Positions 24,001 to 35,548 of a stretch of 64,000 nt of DNA are shown here, piece after piece. This stretch comes from Erodium maritimum. Lineage: Eukaryota > Streptophyta > Magnoliopsida > Geraniales > Geraniaceae. The DNA lies in the NCBI GenBank assembly GCA_963921825.1, contig OY997596.1:60710754-60774753 (forward strand), given 5' to 3'. The notes beneath the pieces are model-generated. The model was not told where the DNA came from. It made no database searches and saw only the letters and a list, made by a program, of their open reading frames with translations. Every line of letters starts with the position of its first letter. Within the stretch, counting starts at the first letter, position 1. The position numbers and the translations under genes are program-made.

Positions 24001-27000
24001 ACGAGATGACGGTGGTGAAGTCTTGCAAGAAGCTCGATCTCCCTGCAGAACTCGTCCTCGCCTTGCTCTGAGACTTTGTCCATTCGCTTCACTGCTGTTG
24101 TCAGGCCATCAATGGATTGCGCTTTGTACACAGTTCCAAACCCTCCTCGTCCGATGACAGTGTTGAAATTGTCTGTCGCTTTCTTTATCTCCCTGTAACT
24201 AAATTTCCTAAACATTGGACCTGAATTTGAACGACCCGAAAGGGTAAAAAGGGAAAAGAATTAGATCATACACATTAGGACACAGAAAGTTAACGATAAG
24301 AGAAACAAAAAAATAAAAGGTAAATTGCATATAGTTACCTTTATGAATTTTCCACAAACACATGAACTCATAGTAAAGAGTCTCCAGACACATGACCACC
24401 CTTATAAATTTTCACCTGTCACCATTATACAAAATAGACGGAAACCATCTATTTTTTTTTTGTTTTTTCGAACTCTCCCCATTTAGATGGTTTTTTTAAA
24501 CAAAAAATCAAAATTTGAATGGTTTTCGTCTATTTTGTACGATGGTGACACGTGGAAATTCTTAAGGGCAGTCATGTGTTAGTGAGCAATTTATAAAAGT
24601 AATTAAGTGTAATCACCTCAAAATTAAATCAAACAGTACCTTCCTCAAACTTCCGTATGGGCCGCGGAGGGAAGCCTTTTGAAGAGGTTTTATCGATATT
24701 ATCAGGATCCTCTAGCTCTCTGCTCTTCCTACGGATCATAAGTAGCAAAGCTACCAGCATAATAAGAGCAATTGCTGTAACTCCAAGACCAACACCTGGG
24801 ACTAATGTGAGGTGATACCGATGGTGGCTCAAGTTCTGAGGTTCACCTAGCACGAGTTGGCTCGGGCTAGCTGCGAGGTTCGAGCTTGGAGAAACCTCAG
24901 GGGTCAGTGAAGAAGATTCAGATGGTCCTGGGATAAACATTTTCATATGATGTCATTAATAGAAGTATAATTAGAGGGATAATCTCGTAAAAGTACATTA
25001 ACTTTGTCCATTTCTCACTTACTTACCCTGACTTTTAAGTTGGGGATAATTGCAAGAAAGTACCTTGAGGTATTCTTTATTTGTAACTCGCAGTCCTCTT
25101 TTTTGATAATTGCAAAAAAGTGTCTTGAACTTGTCCTTTTGTTGCTATTAGTATAACTTTGTTTCAAAATGATGATCTTAACCTAGGGAATTTAAATTTA
25201 AAAATAATATTTTAAAAACTACAAAAAATAAATCCAAATTTTTGTATCCCTTAAATTTCTTACTTTTTGTACGGTACAAAGAAGAAAGATATTAATGGAT
25301 ATGAAAATTTAGATTTTTTATTTTTTACTTATTATGGAAGGGATTCTCGGCAACTATGCCATATCCCAGAGCTGCTATAAGAGAATCTTAAGCCGGCATT
25401 CAAAGGTTAAATCTAAATTGTGAGGAGAAGATTGTCATTTTATACATATTGCAACAAAAAGACAAGTTCATGTATATTTTGCAATTATCAAAAAAGAGGG
25501 TTACAAGTTGTAAAAAATGAATACTTCGAGGGGTACTTTTTGCAATTATCTCACTCAATAACGCCAAACTTTCAAATTTTCTCACTTTACTCTATTTTAT
25601 TAATAAATGACATAAATACTCTTCATCAGTTTTCAAATTTTCAAAAACATATAGTGCTACAATAATTTTTGCTTCAATTCCTTATATTTTTATAAGGGTA
25701 TTTTTGTCATTTATCACTAAAACGGACAGAGTCTTCTAGACTACACATACCAGGAGAATTAACGAGTCCTTGAACTCCAAAGAAACAACTCGCAATATCA
25801 GTGGCAGAAGCATTATCAACCCGACTTGCCAAAGCTGTGAAAGTCGCGTCCCGACAAGTACTCAGCGTCATGTTATCTTCTGTCCCCACCAAATGATGAA
25901 GATAAGCTATCCCAGAATTCAAACACCTCTTGCAATCACGATCCTCTGAGAGCGGCAATCTACAATTCTCCATCACATCCACGAATCTCGGGGACTCGAG
26001 CATCTGAGTGATCGTGGAACGGCCCTTACACTCAAAATTCACGGGGATTTTGGTCCCGAATCCACAGAAACCCGTCGCGTTTCTTGGAACACCGTGTAGC
26101 TGCAATGTTCTAGATATGGAATTTAGACATATTTCGGATAGATCGGGAGTGACCCCTAGATTGCCTGTCAGATTTGCATAACGGGAAACGGAGATTGCTA
26201 CAAAAGCATTGATGTAGCGGCAACATTTTCCTCGGTTATTATTGTCCGAGCATATTGAAGCTGCTAGAGTGAAGTTTGACCCACTCATATCTAAGGGACA
26301 TTCTGTGGAAGAAAAAAAAGGAGACATTTCAACAGTCTTGCAGTGAACTATGTAATCAATAGGGATGATTGCAAGAAAATACCCAGAGATATATTTTTTT
26401 TGCAACTTGTAATCTTTTATTTTTTATAATTGCAAAAAAAATATCATGAACTTGTCTTTTTGTAGCAAACAAGAAGCTTTGATGAGTAATTAAATACTAT
26501 GATTAACCTATCTTTTAAAAATTAGTTGTAAATTTGAAATACAAGATGTTTCATAAACACATAGAATGAGAATTTTTATGTCAATCATTACTTATCCAAG
26601 CAGATCATACAGAGATAAATGGATAATCTCACACAGCTAACTTTAAGTATGCACATTTCTCAATCAACTACCCCAAGTTTAAAAAGTGTTTGACAATCCC
26701 TAAGTTTTTTTTTTCAATTTACCTCAGTTTCGTGAACTATTGGATGTGAAATGACAAAAGTACCTTCATTTTTATGTGGGTATTTTTCGTCATTTCACAC
26801 CCAAATTTTGACAGAATTGGGGTAAATTGTAACTAAAATAGCCCAAGGGCTTGTCATAAACTTTTTAAACTTAGGGGTTGAGTGAGTTCTAAAGTATACA
26901 GGAACAATTTAGTTGAAAAGAAGATACTGAACTTGTTTGCTCTTTATTGATGATTGACAAGAACTACATTGTGAATTCTGAAGATACAGAAGTAGTGTAG

Positions 27001-28056
27001 TTCTTATATATGCTATGGAGCTTCTTGGTTTAATTGCTATAGAGGTCGTGTTACCGTCAATTCTAAGAACTAACAAAAGGGCAATCCCAAAACAATTTCT
27101 TAGACAAACGCAAGTTATCAGTTCTAGTGATGTAATTTCATAAACAGCTTCCAAATTCATACAAGAAACAGAAATGGTATAGTTCATAGAATTTGAAGAT
27201 AACCAAACAATGTGTTATAATTCACTAAGAGCATCTCCAATGAAATTAGCCCAGTGGAGACAATTAGACTAGGTGAATCGGTTAATTCATCTGGCCTTCC
27301 ACAAGGCGGGATGCAATTAGCCCGGCCAAATCTGATTGGTTCGTCCAGCCTCTCACAACTCTAAAGGCGATTAGCCCGGGTGAATCCGGAAGAATAGCCA
27401 TGTGTCGCGTGGCAAGTGTCCACAAGGTGGGAGAATTGAGTACATTGGCCTTGACCACTTAGATTAGCCGGATGGAAAAGAGCTCTTCAAGGTCTCACAC
27501 CACCTTGAGGTCACAGGTTCGAATCCCAATAAGTACACTTGCTTAGAGCCATGTGTGAATGATGAGTTAAACTAGGTTAGAGTAGAATTTCCCTGTAATT
27601 TCTCTCTCATATAAACAGAGTATATTGGCCTTCATCCAAAAGGTGGAGGATTCGTCGAAAACCATCTTTTTCGCAGATTCTCCCGTTGAATTCAACCCAA
27701 TTCGACCTGCATTGCAGTTGCTCTAACCCCACTCCCAGAACCACAAAATTTGCAAAATGCCCACCAATGCTTAGGCCAGAACAAAGAATTTAGAATCTCA
27801 ATACACAGCCAAAACCCAGTTCCAGTCAGTTTGTACATTGCAAGCAAATCACAAAATAGAGATTAAAAATCCAAACTTTACCATGAAAATGCAGCTAAAA
27901 AGGGCAAATAAACACTCAGCTTCTTCTCCATGAGTCTTAGCAAAGAAACCCAGAAAGCAAAAGCTAAAAAATGAACGAACCTGCCATTATCAATGGAAGC
28001 TCCATTCCGAGCAATCCCATAAGACCCAGCAAAAAGACCCTTTCAAAGAGCACCAT
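21048..28056 (-). CDS. SPARK-domain receptor-like protein kinase (At1g49730/At3g19300 type)
   Basis: Nine exons on the minus strand: 27981-28056, 25751-26302, 24640-24927, 23965-24220, 23718-23770, 23571-23638, 22636-22725, 22092-22176 and 21048-21577. The sum is 665 residues with every phase closing. The start at 28056 gives a hydrophobic signal peptide ([19 protein letters not shown]) before ECPLD. Residues 26-209 are a Cys-rich extracellular SPARK domain ([50 protein letters not shown]). A Ser/Pro stalk and a membrane segment near 251-273 follow. The kinase has [11 protein letters not shown] at 329-339, Lys350, Glu366, HRD at 444-446 and DFG at 464-466, all intact, so it should be an active RD kinase. 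The tail is acidic, then Gly/Arg- and Ser-rich. Related Arabidopsis proteins have no firmly assigned ligand. At least seven small transposons lie in its introns. Confidence 0.94.
21645..22063. mobile_element. Foldback MITE, GGGATAATTGC family, kinase intron 8
   Basis: 419 bp. The right terminus TACTTTTTTGCAATTATT is typical of the family and the left terminus is diverged (TATAATCATATAAAAGTATC). The sequence TTTGAACTATG occurs at 21634-21644 and 22064-22074, an apparent 9-11 bp target duplication. Confidence 0.8.
22782..23116. mobile_element. Foldback MITE, GGGATAATCTCAC family, kinase intron 6
   Basis: 335 bp from GGGATAATCTCACAAAACTA to ATACTTATGTGGAATTATCCC. Arms pair through TCTTGTCATGTTTCTCGCTT against AGTGAGAAACATGACAAGAC and TCTCACTTTACTGTGTTTT against ATAGAGTAAAGTGAGA. 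Flanks are TATTATGAA (22773-22781) and AATCATGAA (23117-23125), 7 of 9 matching. The centre holds CAATAAAATTATTG. Confidence 0.8.
23151..23538. mobile_element. Foldback MITE, GGGATAATTGC family, perfect TSD, kinase intron 6
   Basis: 388 bp with ends GGGATAATTGCATAAAAGTA and TACTTTTTTGCAATTATCC. Flanked by TTCCTAAAA on both sides (23142-23150 and 23539-23547); the match extends one more base as CTTCCTAAAA. It lies only 34 bp from the previous foldback, so intron 6 is mostly transposon. Its right end is about 32 bp from exon 6. Confidence 0.88.
24310..24620. mobile_element. Foldback element, kinase intron 3
   Basis: Outer pairing is TATAGTTACCTTTATGAATT with AATTTATAAAAGTAATTAAG, and inner pairing is ATTATACAAAATAGACGGAA with TTTCGTCTATTTTGTACGATGG. 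The ACACATGACCACCC block on the left matches the GGGCAGTCATGTGT block on the right. A single-arm relative lies near 975-1065 (CATAAGGGTAGCCATGTGTTTG). No clear TSD. Confidence 0.68.
24973..25715. mobile_element. Nested foldbacks in kinase intron 2
   Basis: The outer element starts GAGGGATAATCTCGTAAAAG and resumes after 25551 with CACTCAATAACGCCAAACTT, matching the GGGATAATCTCAC family at 22782-23116. Between them, 25043-25551 is a GGGATAATTGC-family element (GGGATAATTGCAAGAAAGTA to ACTTTTTGCAATTATC) of about 509 bp. The inner insertion therefore came later. No target duplication is visible at the inner junctions. Confidence 0.75.
26362..26467. mobile_element. Half of a GGGATAATTGC foldback, kinase intron 1
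   Basis: Only the left arm is present: GGGATGATTGCAAGAAAATA through ATCATGAACTTGTCTTTTTG. The inverted right arm is absent, so the copy is truncated. It begins about 60 bases from exon 2, on its acceptor side. Confidence 0.7.
26626..26915. mobile_element. Foldback element, kinase intron 1
   Basis: GGATAATCTCACACAGCTAA on the left with TTGAGTGAGTTCTAAAGTAT on the right. The inner pairing CTATTGGATGTGAAATGAC with GTCATTTCACACCCAAATTTTG surrounds TACCTTCATTTTTATGTGGGTA. This is an intact relative of the interrupted copy at 14797-15354; a further half copy is near 735-870. Confidence 0.7.
27230..27723. mobile_element. PIF/Harbinger-like MITE, host of a nested SINE
   Basis: Ends are GAGCATCTCCAATGAAATTA and CATTGCAGTTGCTC (a diverged inverted copy), flanked by TAA at 27227-27229 and 27724-27726. 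The body has ATTAGCCCGG and GGTGAATCCGG motifs like the other two copies. Without the SINE and its duplication the element would be about 314 bp. It lies in kinase intron 1. Confidence 0.78.
27453..27617 (+). mobile_element. tRNA-derived SINE nested in a MITE
   Basis: 165-bp body with an A box TAGATTAGCCGG (27460-27471) and a B box GGTTCGAATCC (27516-27526), the RNA polymerase III promoter arrangement of tRNA-derived SINEs. Flanked by a 15-bp duplication GAGTAYATTGGCCTT (27438-27452 and 27618-27632) with a single C/T difference. It reads on the plus strand, opposite to the kinase gene in whose intron 1 it sits. No complete tRNA cloverleaf is present, so it is not a tRNA gene. Confidence 0.85.
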
Positions 28057-31000
28057 AAGAGCAAGGAACTGAACTAAAACTCAGAGAGAGAGAGAGAGAG
28101 TTTTAACTATGGAGGCTCTACTCTACACTAGACCCTCTCTCAAGCTCTGAAACTAATAATTATACTTTAATGGAGGAGAAAGGAAAGGAAGGCACCATGT
28201 AGAGAAATGGTGGAAGCACTCACTCACTGAGTCACTATACTGATGTGTGAAATGAGCTACACGCGCTGTACAGTGAGTCTGAGATAAGCCCACAAAGAGT
28301 GTCTCTAAATTCTACATTACAAGGGACATAATTACCAAACCCAAGAGAGTGGAAGGAGACAACATGATATGGGTGAAGAAAAAAAACATGTCTTTATGTT
28401 CCTAAATTGTCAATATTGGATTTTTATGCTTCAATGCTGGGGCTGTGATTAAGGGTATGTTAAAAAAAAACCGAAACCATTAAATCCGACTATTAAAAAC
28501 CCAGAATCCGAGTTTCTGGCGAAGTCGACGATGGTGAAAGTGTCAAGCTAGACATTTGATGTTTGATTATTGGCTCTACAAAAGTCAAAACTGGTAAAAA
28601 CCCACCTGACTGGCACAGTAGTTGATCAACACGTGGCAGTTGTGGTCTGTGACTGGCCCATGCCGGCTCCGGGTCCTGATCCGCATCAGAGCAGTGCTTC
28701 AGAATTCATCCACTTTAGTGGATTTTTGTTTATATTCCGCTCTATGGCCTGATAACTGTGAGACAAACTGAAAACACGTAAAATATAGGAGATAGATCGA
28801 AACGGGGCTAATATTATTCATAAAATCCTTTAAATGTGGCACTTGTAGTACTAAGATGCGACTGCATCATAAGCCACGGATCTTGTGGAGACGGAAGACT
28901 ACAGAAGAACTTCAAACATCGCATGGATCTCCATAATGGCAAAAGTCAGACCGTCCACTCGTGACAGTGATCGATAGTGCTAGTGGCTCCACGTGGTGAA
29001 GCAGAGACCATGTGTATCTTAGTCTTATCGTCTTTTATATCCCTCACAGAAACTCTATCTGCATTGTTTATTTTGTTCTTTCTAAATTTAATTGTTATTT
29101 TTAACTTGTTCTTGTGTAGATCATCTACTGATAATTTTGTGTTCTAGTTAGGCTGCACACAAAAATCAGTATCAAACAAACCCATTTCATTATTAAATGG
29201 TTGGTTTAAATGGGTTAATGACAATTAGTCAACTGATTAGATTTACATAGAATTTTCGATTCCAATATCAAAACCGATCTGAAATTTTGAAAAACCAATA
29301 ATATCGAATTTGGTAATGGTCGGTTAACCGACCGGTATCCACCCCTTTGGTGACCCATACATAAGTACAATATTTATAATTAGCATTAATGGTTGTAATT
29401 GAGGTTGTAGCTAACAAACTCCACGCGCCATTGGGCGCGTTCGGAGTAATAACCTCAGGGGCAATGTACTGTAGATTAGAGAATCCAATTATTTTCTAGG
29501 GTTCTTTATGTGAAGACAGTGACATTTTGGGACACAGCTGAGTCAGTGAAGAAGAAGCTTTTATTATGAGATTTGGGCTTTGCTAGGGTTTTGGACCCTT
29601 GCCTATCAATTCAAGCCTGGTACAGTATCTGTGGTGTTTGGTTGCAAGAATAGTGTGGCCTTCATTTCACATTGAGTGGATTCAATCCAACGGTTTATGT
29701 TCAAATATCAGTCTGATGGTTGGTGGATGAAAACAAAAATAGAAGAAAGAAAATAAGAAGTAAAAAAGAGAAAACAAAAAAATAATATCAACTGACGACG
29801 TATTTACTGATGATATGCTTATTTACAGCGTGAACCGTCGACGGATAAAAGATTATGAAGAATATATCTCCAACAGTCGAGACTAACAACCTACTACTAA
29901 AAGTTACTGGCCACCGATCTATCTCTACCGTTCATCGGTGTTGATCGTCGACATATCGGTCTCATTCAACTCTCTGAGCTGAGGGGTGATGAGATGGTCC
30001 GTTTCTTCAAGTCAGGGTAAGGATTGGGGTGTTCGAAGTGGTGGTCGACTATCTTTTGTTGGGCTTCATGTTTGGGAAATCAGGGTTGTAGACCCTCTTT
30101 TATGTGCTTCATGGTTGTGAAATTCGGGTTCTAGACCTACTATTGGTTATTTGTTATGTGCTTAATGGTGGTAAAATCTGGTTCTAAGACCTTGGTCCTC
30201 CCTTGTTGGGATAGTGTTTGAGGCTAAGTTTTTATGGCAGTATTCGAGTTTGTATTTGGTATGTTTGGGTTGATCCTTTGTACGAATCTGATTTGTTAGG
30301 TTTCTGTAACTAGACATTGTTTGGTCCTCCATTTTCATTTTCTGAAAAGAAGAAGATATAGTATTGTTTTGCTGATAAAAAACTCGACGTGTATGAACTA
30401 ATAAAAATATAGTAAACGTTTTTAAAAAAAAGTTATAATATCTCCTAGACAAAAAAATAATTAGGTATCATTAGGTGAAAATCAAGTATTATTTGATATA
30501 ACCAGATGTAGTTTTTTTCTAAACAAATTCATGTATGACATGAGGCTTCAACTTTAAGCACATGAATAAAATTTCACAGAACATCAAGAAAACTACACAT
30601 TGAATATTTGTTTCGAATGTAGTGTAGGAGTGCAGCTGGTCCGATATAGCATTATTGTAAGGTATACATATCGAAGCTACACAATTACATTGGGTCTTCT
30701 TGGTCGGACCAGAGGAGATACCCAGAAATGAAGGCTCAGGCCTTTGAAGAAGATAGCCAATGGAAAAGTTTTGTAGGTTGCTAACATTGCCGGTATACCA
30801 AAGGCCGAGCCCTACAGCGAGAGATCCAGTATGATTCCTCGACTTTAGTATCCTCCAATATCTTAAACGTGTCGTATTGCAACATCATCCCAATCTTCAA
30901 CATTTTTTCTAAGAATCTAAAATAATAATTTCCTCAATTCCATTGGATGCAAGTTTGGTTTAATACTAGAAAATCACCACTTTGTAGAAGTACCATCATG

Positions 31001-31675
31001 AGGAAGAAGCATGACAAAAAAGAAGTGTACTTTACATGAAAGGTTTGGTTGTTTGATTCAGTTATGTTTCTCCCCATGAAATGCATATTTCATGGGGAGA
31101 TAATCATTAAATATATTTGATAACACAATGCTTAATAGCTCACTAACCAAACACTCATGTTAATACATATTGAATCGTATTGGTGTCGAGACCCCAACAC
31201 GATGTAAACCATACTAAAAACGAATAATCGATTCTCCAAATACAAATATTCCAATAGAACAAATAAAATCGGAACCCTTTGAAAGATCTCAACCTTATAT
31301 ATACTCCTTGGGTAGAAATCAAGCGCCGAGTATATACAAGTCGCTATCTTAAATGACATTTTTCTCTTCCCTGTATGTGGGGATACTCAAAGATTACACG
31401 GAATTGAGTTCTGTGGACACTGATTGTGATGTCAAATATAGAAGAGAGGATTAAAGATCGTCGTGTTTTTAGCTCTTAATGGTTGGAAAATGTAGGTAGT
31501 AAGACCTTTTCATTTATCGTTCTGAATTTTATGGTCTGAAAATTAGGGTATTAGACCTATTTTACTGTATTTTCATGCTCTTCAAGTTTATCTATTCTGG
31601 TTAGTGGACCTTGTTTATCTTGTTTGCACCCATGTTGGGTTGCTATATGTGGTTGTTGGATTCTTAGGTCTGTTT
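28057..31675. other. Intergenic: kinase promoter, then anonymous duplicated sequence
   Basis: A GA-repeat at about 28081-28101 lies in the kinase 5' leader region. Beyond 28.4 kb no gene was recognised. Two segments recur further right. One, about 30000-30450 with TTTTGCTGATAAAAAACTCG, resembles the sequence flanking the copia element (31450-31675 and 36715-36900). The other, about 30830-31090 with TTTAGTATCCTCCAATATCT, recurs near 38740 and 41065. Confidence 0.5.
30830..31090. repeat. Anonymous segment, first of three copies
   Basis: Shares GACTTTAGTATCCTCCAATA, TTTGGTTTAATACTAGAAAA, GAGGAAGAAGCATGACAAA and ATTTCATGGGGAGATAATCA-type blocks with about 41055-41320, and part of them with 38735-38895. 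The order and orientation are the same. No protein family was recognised. Confidence 0.6.
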
Positions 31676-31900
31676 TGAAGAAACTCGAACAGGTAATGAA
31701 AACAATTATGCTTTACTTGATAATAGAAGAGCATGGTTACAGAATATATATAGGGTAGAATACAAACTGTACAAGGAAATAAATAAATAGAGAATAATGT
31801 AAAGAAGTCAACAATAGTATACAGGGAAAAAAGAGGTGATCAAGGGATTCCGAAGGTGATTTGGGGATGTGATTGTAGAGGTGATTGTGGAGGTCTGTCA
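31676..31900 (-). repeat. Copia 3' LTR
   Basis: Plus-strand edges are TGAAGAAACTCGAACAGG and GGAGGTCTGTCA; on the coding strand it starts TGACAG and ends TTCA. Immediately before it on the coding strand is the purine tract. Confidence 0.9.
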
Positions 31901-31910
31901 ATACGCCCCC

Positions 31911-33356
31911 TCAAGTTGGAGCATAAAGGTTGATAATGCCCAACTTGTGAAGTAAATCTTGAAAACGATCATGACCAAGGGCCTTCGTAAAAATGTCTGC
32001 TAGTTGATGTTGGCCTGATATTGGGCGAGGCTTGAGGATCCCAGCTTGCAGATGATGGCGAACAAAATGACAGTCTATTTCAATGTGCTTGGTCCGTTCG
32101 TGGAACATAGGATTGGACGCAATGTGAATAGCAGCACGATTGTCACAAAAAAGGGGAACAACTGTGGTTTGAGGTGCTCGTAAGTCGTGGAGAAGTTCTC
32201 GGAGCCAAACAATCTCATGGCTTGTGGCAGCCATGGCGCGGTACTCGGCCTCGGCTGATGAACAGGAGACAACAGTTTGTTTCTTGGAGCGCCAAGATAT
32301 AGGTGAGGACCCTAAGAAAACAATAAAACTTGTAGTGGACCGCCTGGTATCGGGGCACCCTGCCCAATCTGCATCACAATATGCTTGTAAGGACAAAAGG
32401 GTTGTGGAGGAAAGAAATATGTCTTGTCCTGGGTTACCCTTAAGGTATCGTAGTACATGAAAGGCTGCATCAAGATGTGGTTGTTTGGGAGCATGCATGA
32501 AATGGCTTAAGATGTGTACAACATAACTGATGTCCGGTCGGGTGATGGTGAGGTATAGTAAGCGTCCGATGAGTCGACGATACTGGCTGACGTCTGGACA
32601 ATCAGGTCCGCTGGCAATAGAAAGATGATGTTGTTGAGGTAAAGGAAATTTGGCCGGCTTGCAACCTGTGAGACCACAATCAGATAAAATGTCAAGAACG
32701 TACTTGCGCTGAGTGAGCGCTATACCACTTGGGGAGCGAGAGACTTCGAGACCCAAAAAATACTTTAATGCTCCTAAGTCCTTGATGCGGAATTGTTGAT
32801 CCAAGTGAAGCTTAAGATTCTGGATGCGCTCATTGTCAGTACCAGTGACTATGATGTCATCGACATAGATAAGAATTGCAACGAAGGATGGTCCAGCCGT
32901 ATAGGTAAACAAGGAATGATCCGCGGACGAAGGTCGGAAGCCAAGTGTGAGAATGGATTATGTGAACTTGTGGTACCAATTGCGTGATGCTTGACGAAGC
33001 CCATACAAGGATTTGTGTAGTCGGCATACGCGGGTATCGCCTTGTTTGGAAAAACCTTGAGGGACTTTCATGTATACTTCTTCCTTCAAGTCTCCATGTA
33101 GGAAGGCATTATTGACATCGAGTTGATGAAGAGGCCAATGTCGGGCAGCAGCAACCGCAAGGAGACAACGGACGGTGACCATTTTGGCGACAGGGGCAAA
33201 AGTGTCTGTGTAGTCAACCCCCTCGACTTGGGTGTAACCTTTAGCGACTAGGAGAGCTTTGAAGCGTTCGATTGTTCCGTCCGGTTGGTATTTGAACTTG
33301 TACACCCATTTGGAGTCAATTGCTCGCTTTCCCGGTGGGAAGGGGTTAGACTCCAA
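31911..33356 (-). pseudogene. Copia reverse transcriptase and RNase H remnant
   Basis: Reverse transcriptase blocks are [37 protein letters not shown] and [16 protein letters not shown], then an in-frame TAA near 32960, then the catalytic YVDD motif and LGLEVSRSPSGIALTQRKYV. RNase H follows with YCDADWAGCPDTRRST, SSAEAEYRAM and CDNRAAIHIASNP, ending in HQLADIFTKAL. Both parts are in the same frame, so only the stop separates them. Confidence 0.88.
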
Positions 33357-35548
33357 GTATTGTTTGCTTCAAGGGCAGCAACTTCTTGTGCCATGGCTTC
33401 CCTCCAATGTTGATGCTTAATGGCCTGATAAAAAGTGCGAGGCTCATCCGTTGAAGAGATGGCCGACAATAAAGCAATGTGATTGGGAGAAAATCTGTTA
33501 TAACTAAGTGATTGTGTAAGAGGATATACCGTGGAAAAAGCCGATGGAGGGGTAACAGAAGAATCGGTCTCAGGAGGAGCGAGAGAAGGCGGGAGAGCAT
33601 AATTGTACCCAGATAGTCGAGAGGACATATGGCGTTGTCGTTTTGCTCGTGCGGGCGCTTGATGCAAGTTTTCTGGGACATTTGGCGCAGTTGTAGACGA
33701 AACATTATTGTTGGAATTCAGAGGAGTCAGAGTTAAGACTGCAATATCAGAGGACTCATGGATAGAGTTGTCAACATGTTCCAAAGTGCTTGGCGGTTGT
33801 GTATCAGTGAGAGGAGGTCTTTGTCCTTCTTTATCATCCAGCTCAAAAGGGTAGTCACAAGGGGCGAAAGGAGGAGCAGGACGATCATCTGTATCGAGGC
33901 AACGATCTCCTGGGAAGATGTTCTCCCAAAAACGAACATCGCGAGAGACGAAGATAGCTTGAGTTTGCAAGTCATAGATTCGATAGCCTTTCTGTCCTTT
34001 TGGATACCCCAAGAAAATTCCAGGCTTTGAACGTGGGGCAAATTTGTCTTTAGTTTGTTGATGTGCATAACATAGACATCCGAATCTCCTTAGATGTTCA
34101 TAAGTGGGTTTCTTACCCAAAAGTAGCTCGTATGGAGTCTTGTTGCCTATGATCGCGAGCGACATCCGATTAATAAGGTATGTCGCTGTAAGGACACATT
34201 CTCCCCAAAAATGAAAAGGTAAGCGAGCTTGAATGCGAAGTGCCCTTGCCACCTCAAGTACGTGCCTATGTTTTCGTTCCACCACTCCGTTTTGTTGTGG
34301 TGTTCCAGGGCAACTAGTTTGGAACTCCATACCATGTGTGTGGTAGTAATCTAACAACTCATTATGACGAAATTCCATTCCTCCGTCTGTACGTAAGATC
34401 TTGATGTTCGTGTGGAATTGGCCTTGTACCCAATGGAAAAAGTGCAACAAATGTGTTTTGGTTTCAGACTTGTGTTTCATCAGGAAGACCCATGTCGCAC
34501 GACTGTAATCATCCACAATAGTTAGAAAAAAATGGCAACCAGAAAGAGAGGGGGTACGATAAGACCCCCAAATGTTACAATGTATCAAATCAAACAAGTG
34601 CAAAGATTTATTTGTGCGAATCGGAAAAACAAGACGGGTGTGCTTTGCCTTGCAACAAGCATCACAAAGTCCCAATTCGTGTTTATTTAGTGCTATGGGT
34701 AAATTCGGAATCAAAGAAAGTCGGTTGGCTGGAATGTGACCCAAACGTCGATGCCACAACTGTGTGTCATTATTCCCATGGGCCATCAGTGCCTTTCCCG
34801 CCTTTGTTGGTTCCAAATAATAGAGCCCATTTAACATTCTACCCGTTCCAATCAGCGTCTTCGAGAGTAAGTCCTGAAATACACAACATGTTGAATAAAA
34901 AATGAGAGCACAATTCAGATCATTAGTGATGCGACTGACGGAGAGCAAATTGAAACAAAATTCTGGCACTGCTAAGACACGTTCAAGTGATAACTGATGG
35001 TCAAGTTTGATTTTTCCAATGGCCTTAATTGGAACGGTCTTTCCATTAGACATTTCAATAGGCAGAAAATGATTTTGTGGACTAATCTCATGTAAATGAC
35101 GATGATCATAAGTAATATGGTCCGTTGCACCAGAATCAATGATCTAAGATAATTTATTTTTACCGGAAAAATTGTGACTAGAAGAACCTGGGTTGCCGTT
35201 TGGAACAACCCCTGCAAATGGATTGGAAATGGGCTCTGTTCCACGTAAAAGGCTCATGAGATGTGTCTTTTGGTCTTGGCTTAGCTGGCCTGCAAGTGCT
35301 TCAAGGCCAGAATCTGTAGTGGGCTGAACCTGATTCGGGCTTAGGGATTTATTGGGCCTTGCTGCAGAAAAATGAAGTCCACGTGAGGCACTCAAGGCCC
35401 CAAATGAATTAGGGCAATTCGAGTCCCTCTTCTCGGACGCACGCCCAAATGCAAACGCGCGCCCCTCTCGATCTGTGTCTCTGTCGCGTCTGTCGCCGGT
35501 GCCGGCGTGCTGTCCTGGCTTCGTCCAGTGGTCCGGATAGCCTATCAA
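33248..35548 (-). pseudogene. Copia protease-integrase remnant
   Basis: One frame runs from 35548, interrupted by an in-frame TAG at 35144-35146 just before the aspartic protease motif DSGATDH. It continues through the integrase zinc-binding region (HRRLGH and CDACCKAKH) and the core with VDDYSRATW, RTDGGMEF and QQNGVVERKHRH. The first acidic residue of the integrase triad appears replaced: the usual HxDxxG-type site reads HCNIWG. The frame shifts near 33350 at the junction with reverse transcriptase. Confidence 0.85.

Noticed and set aside
27453-27545. Possible tRNA gene
   Set aside because: A and B boxes are present but the acceptor stem and cloverleaf do not form, and a 15-bp target duplication surrounds a 165-bp body, so it is a SINE.
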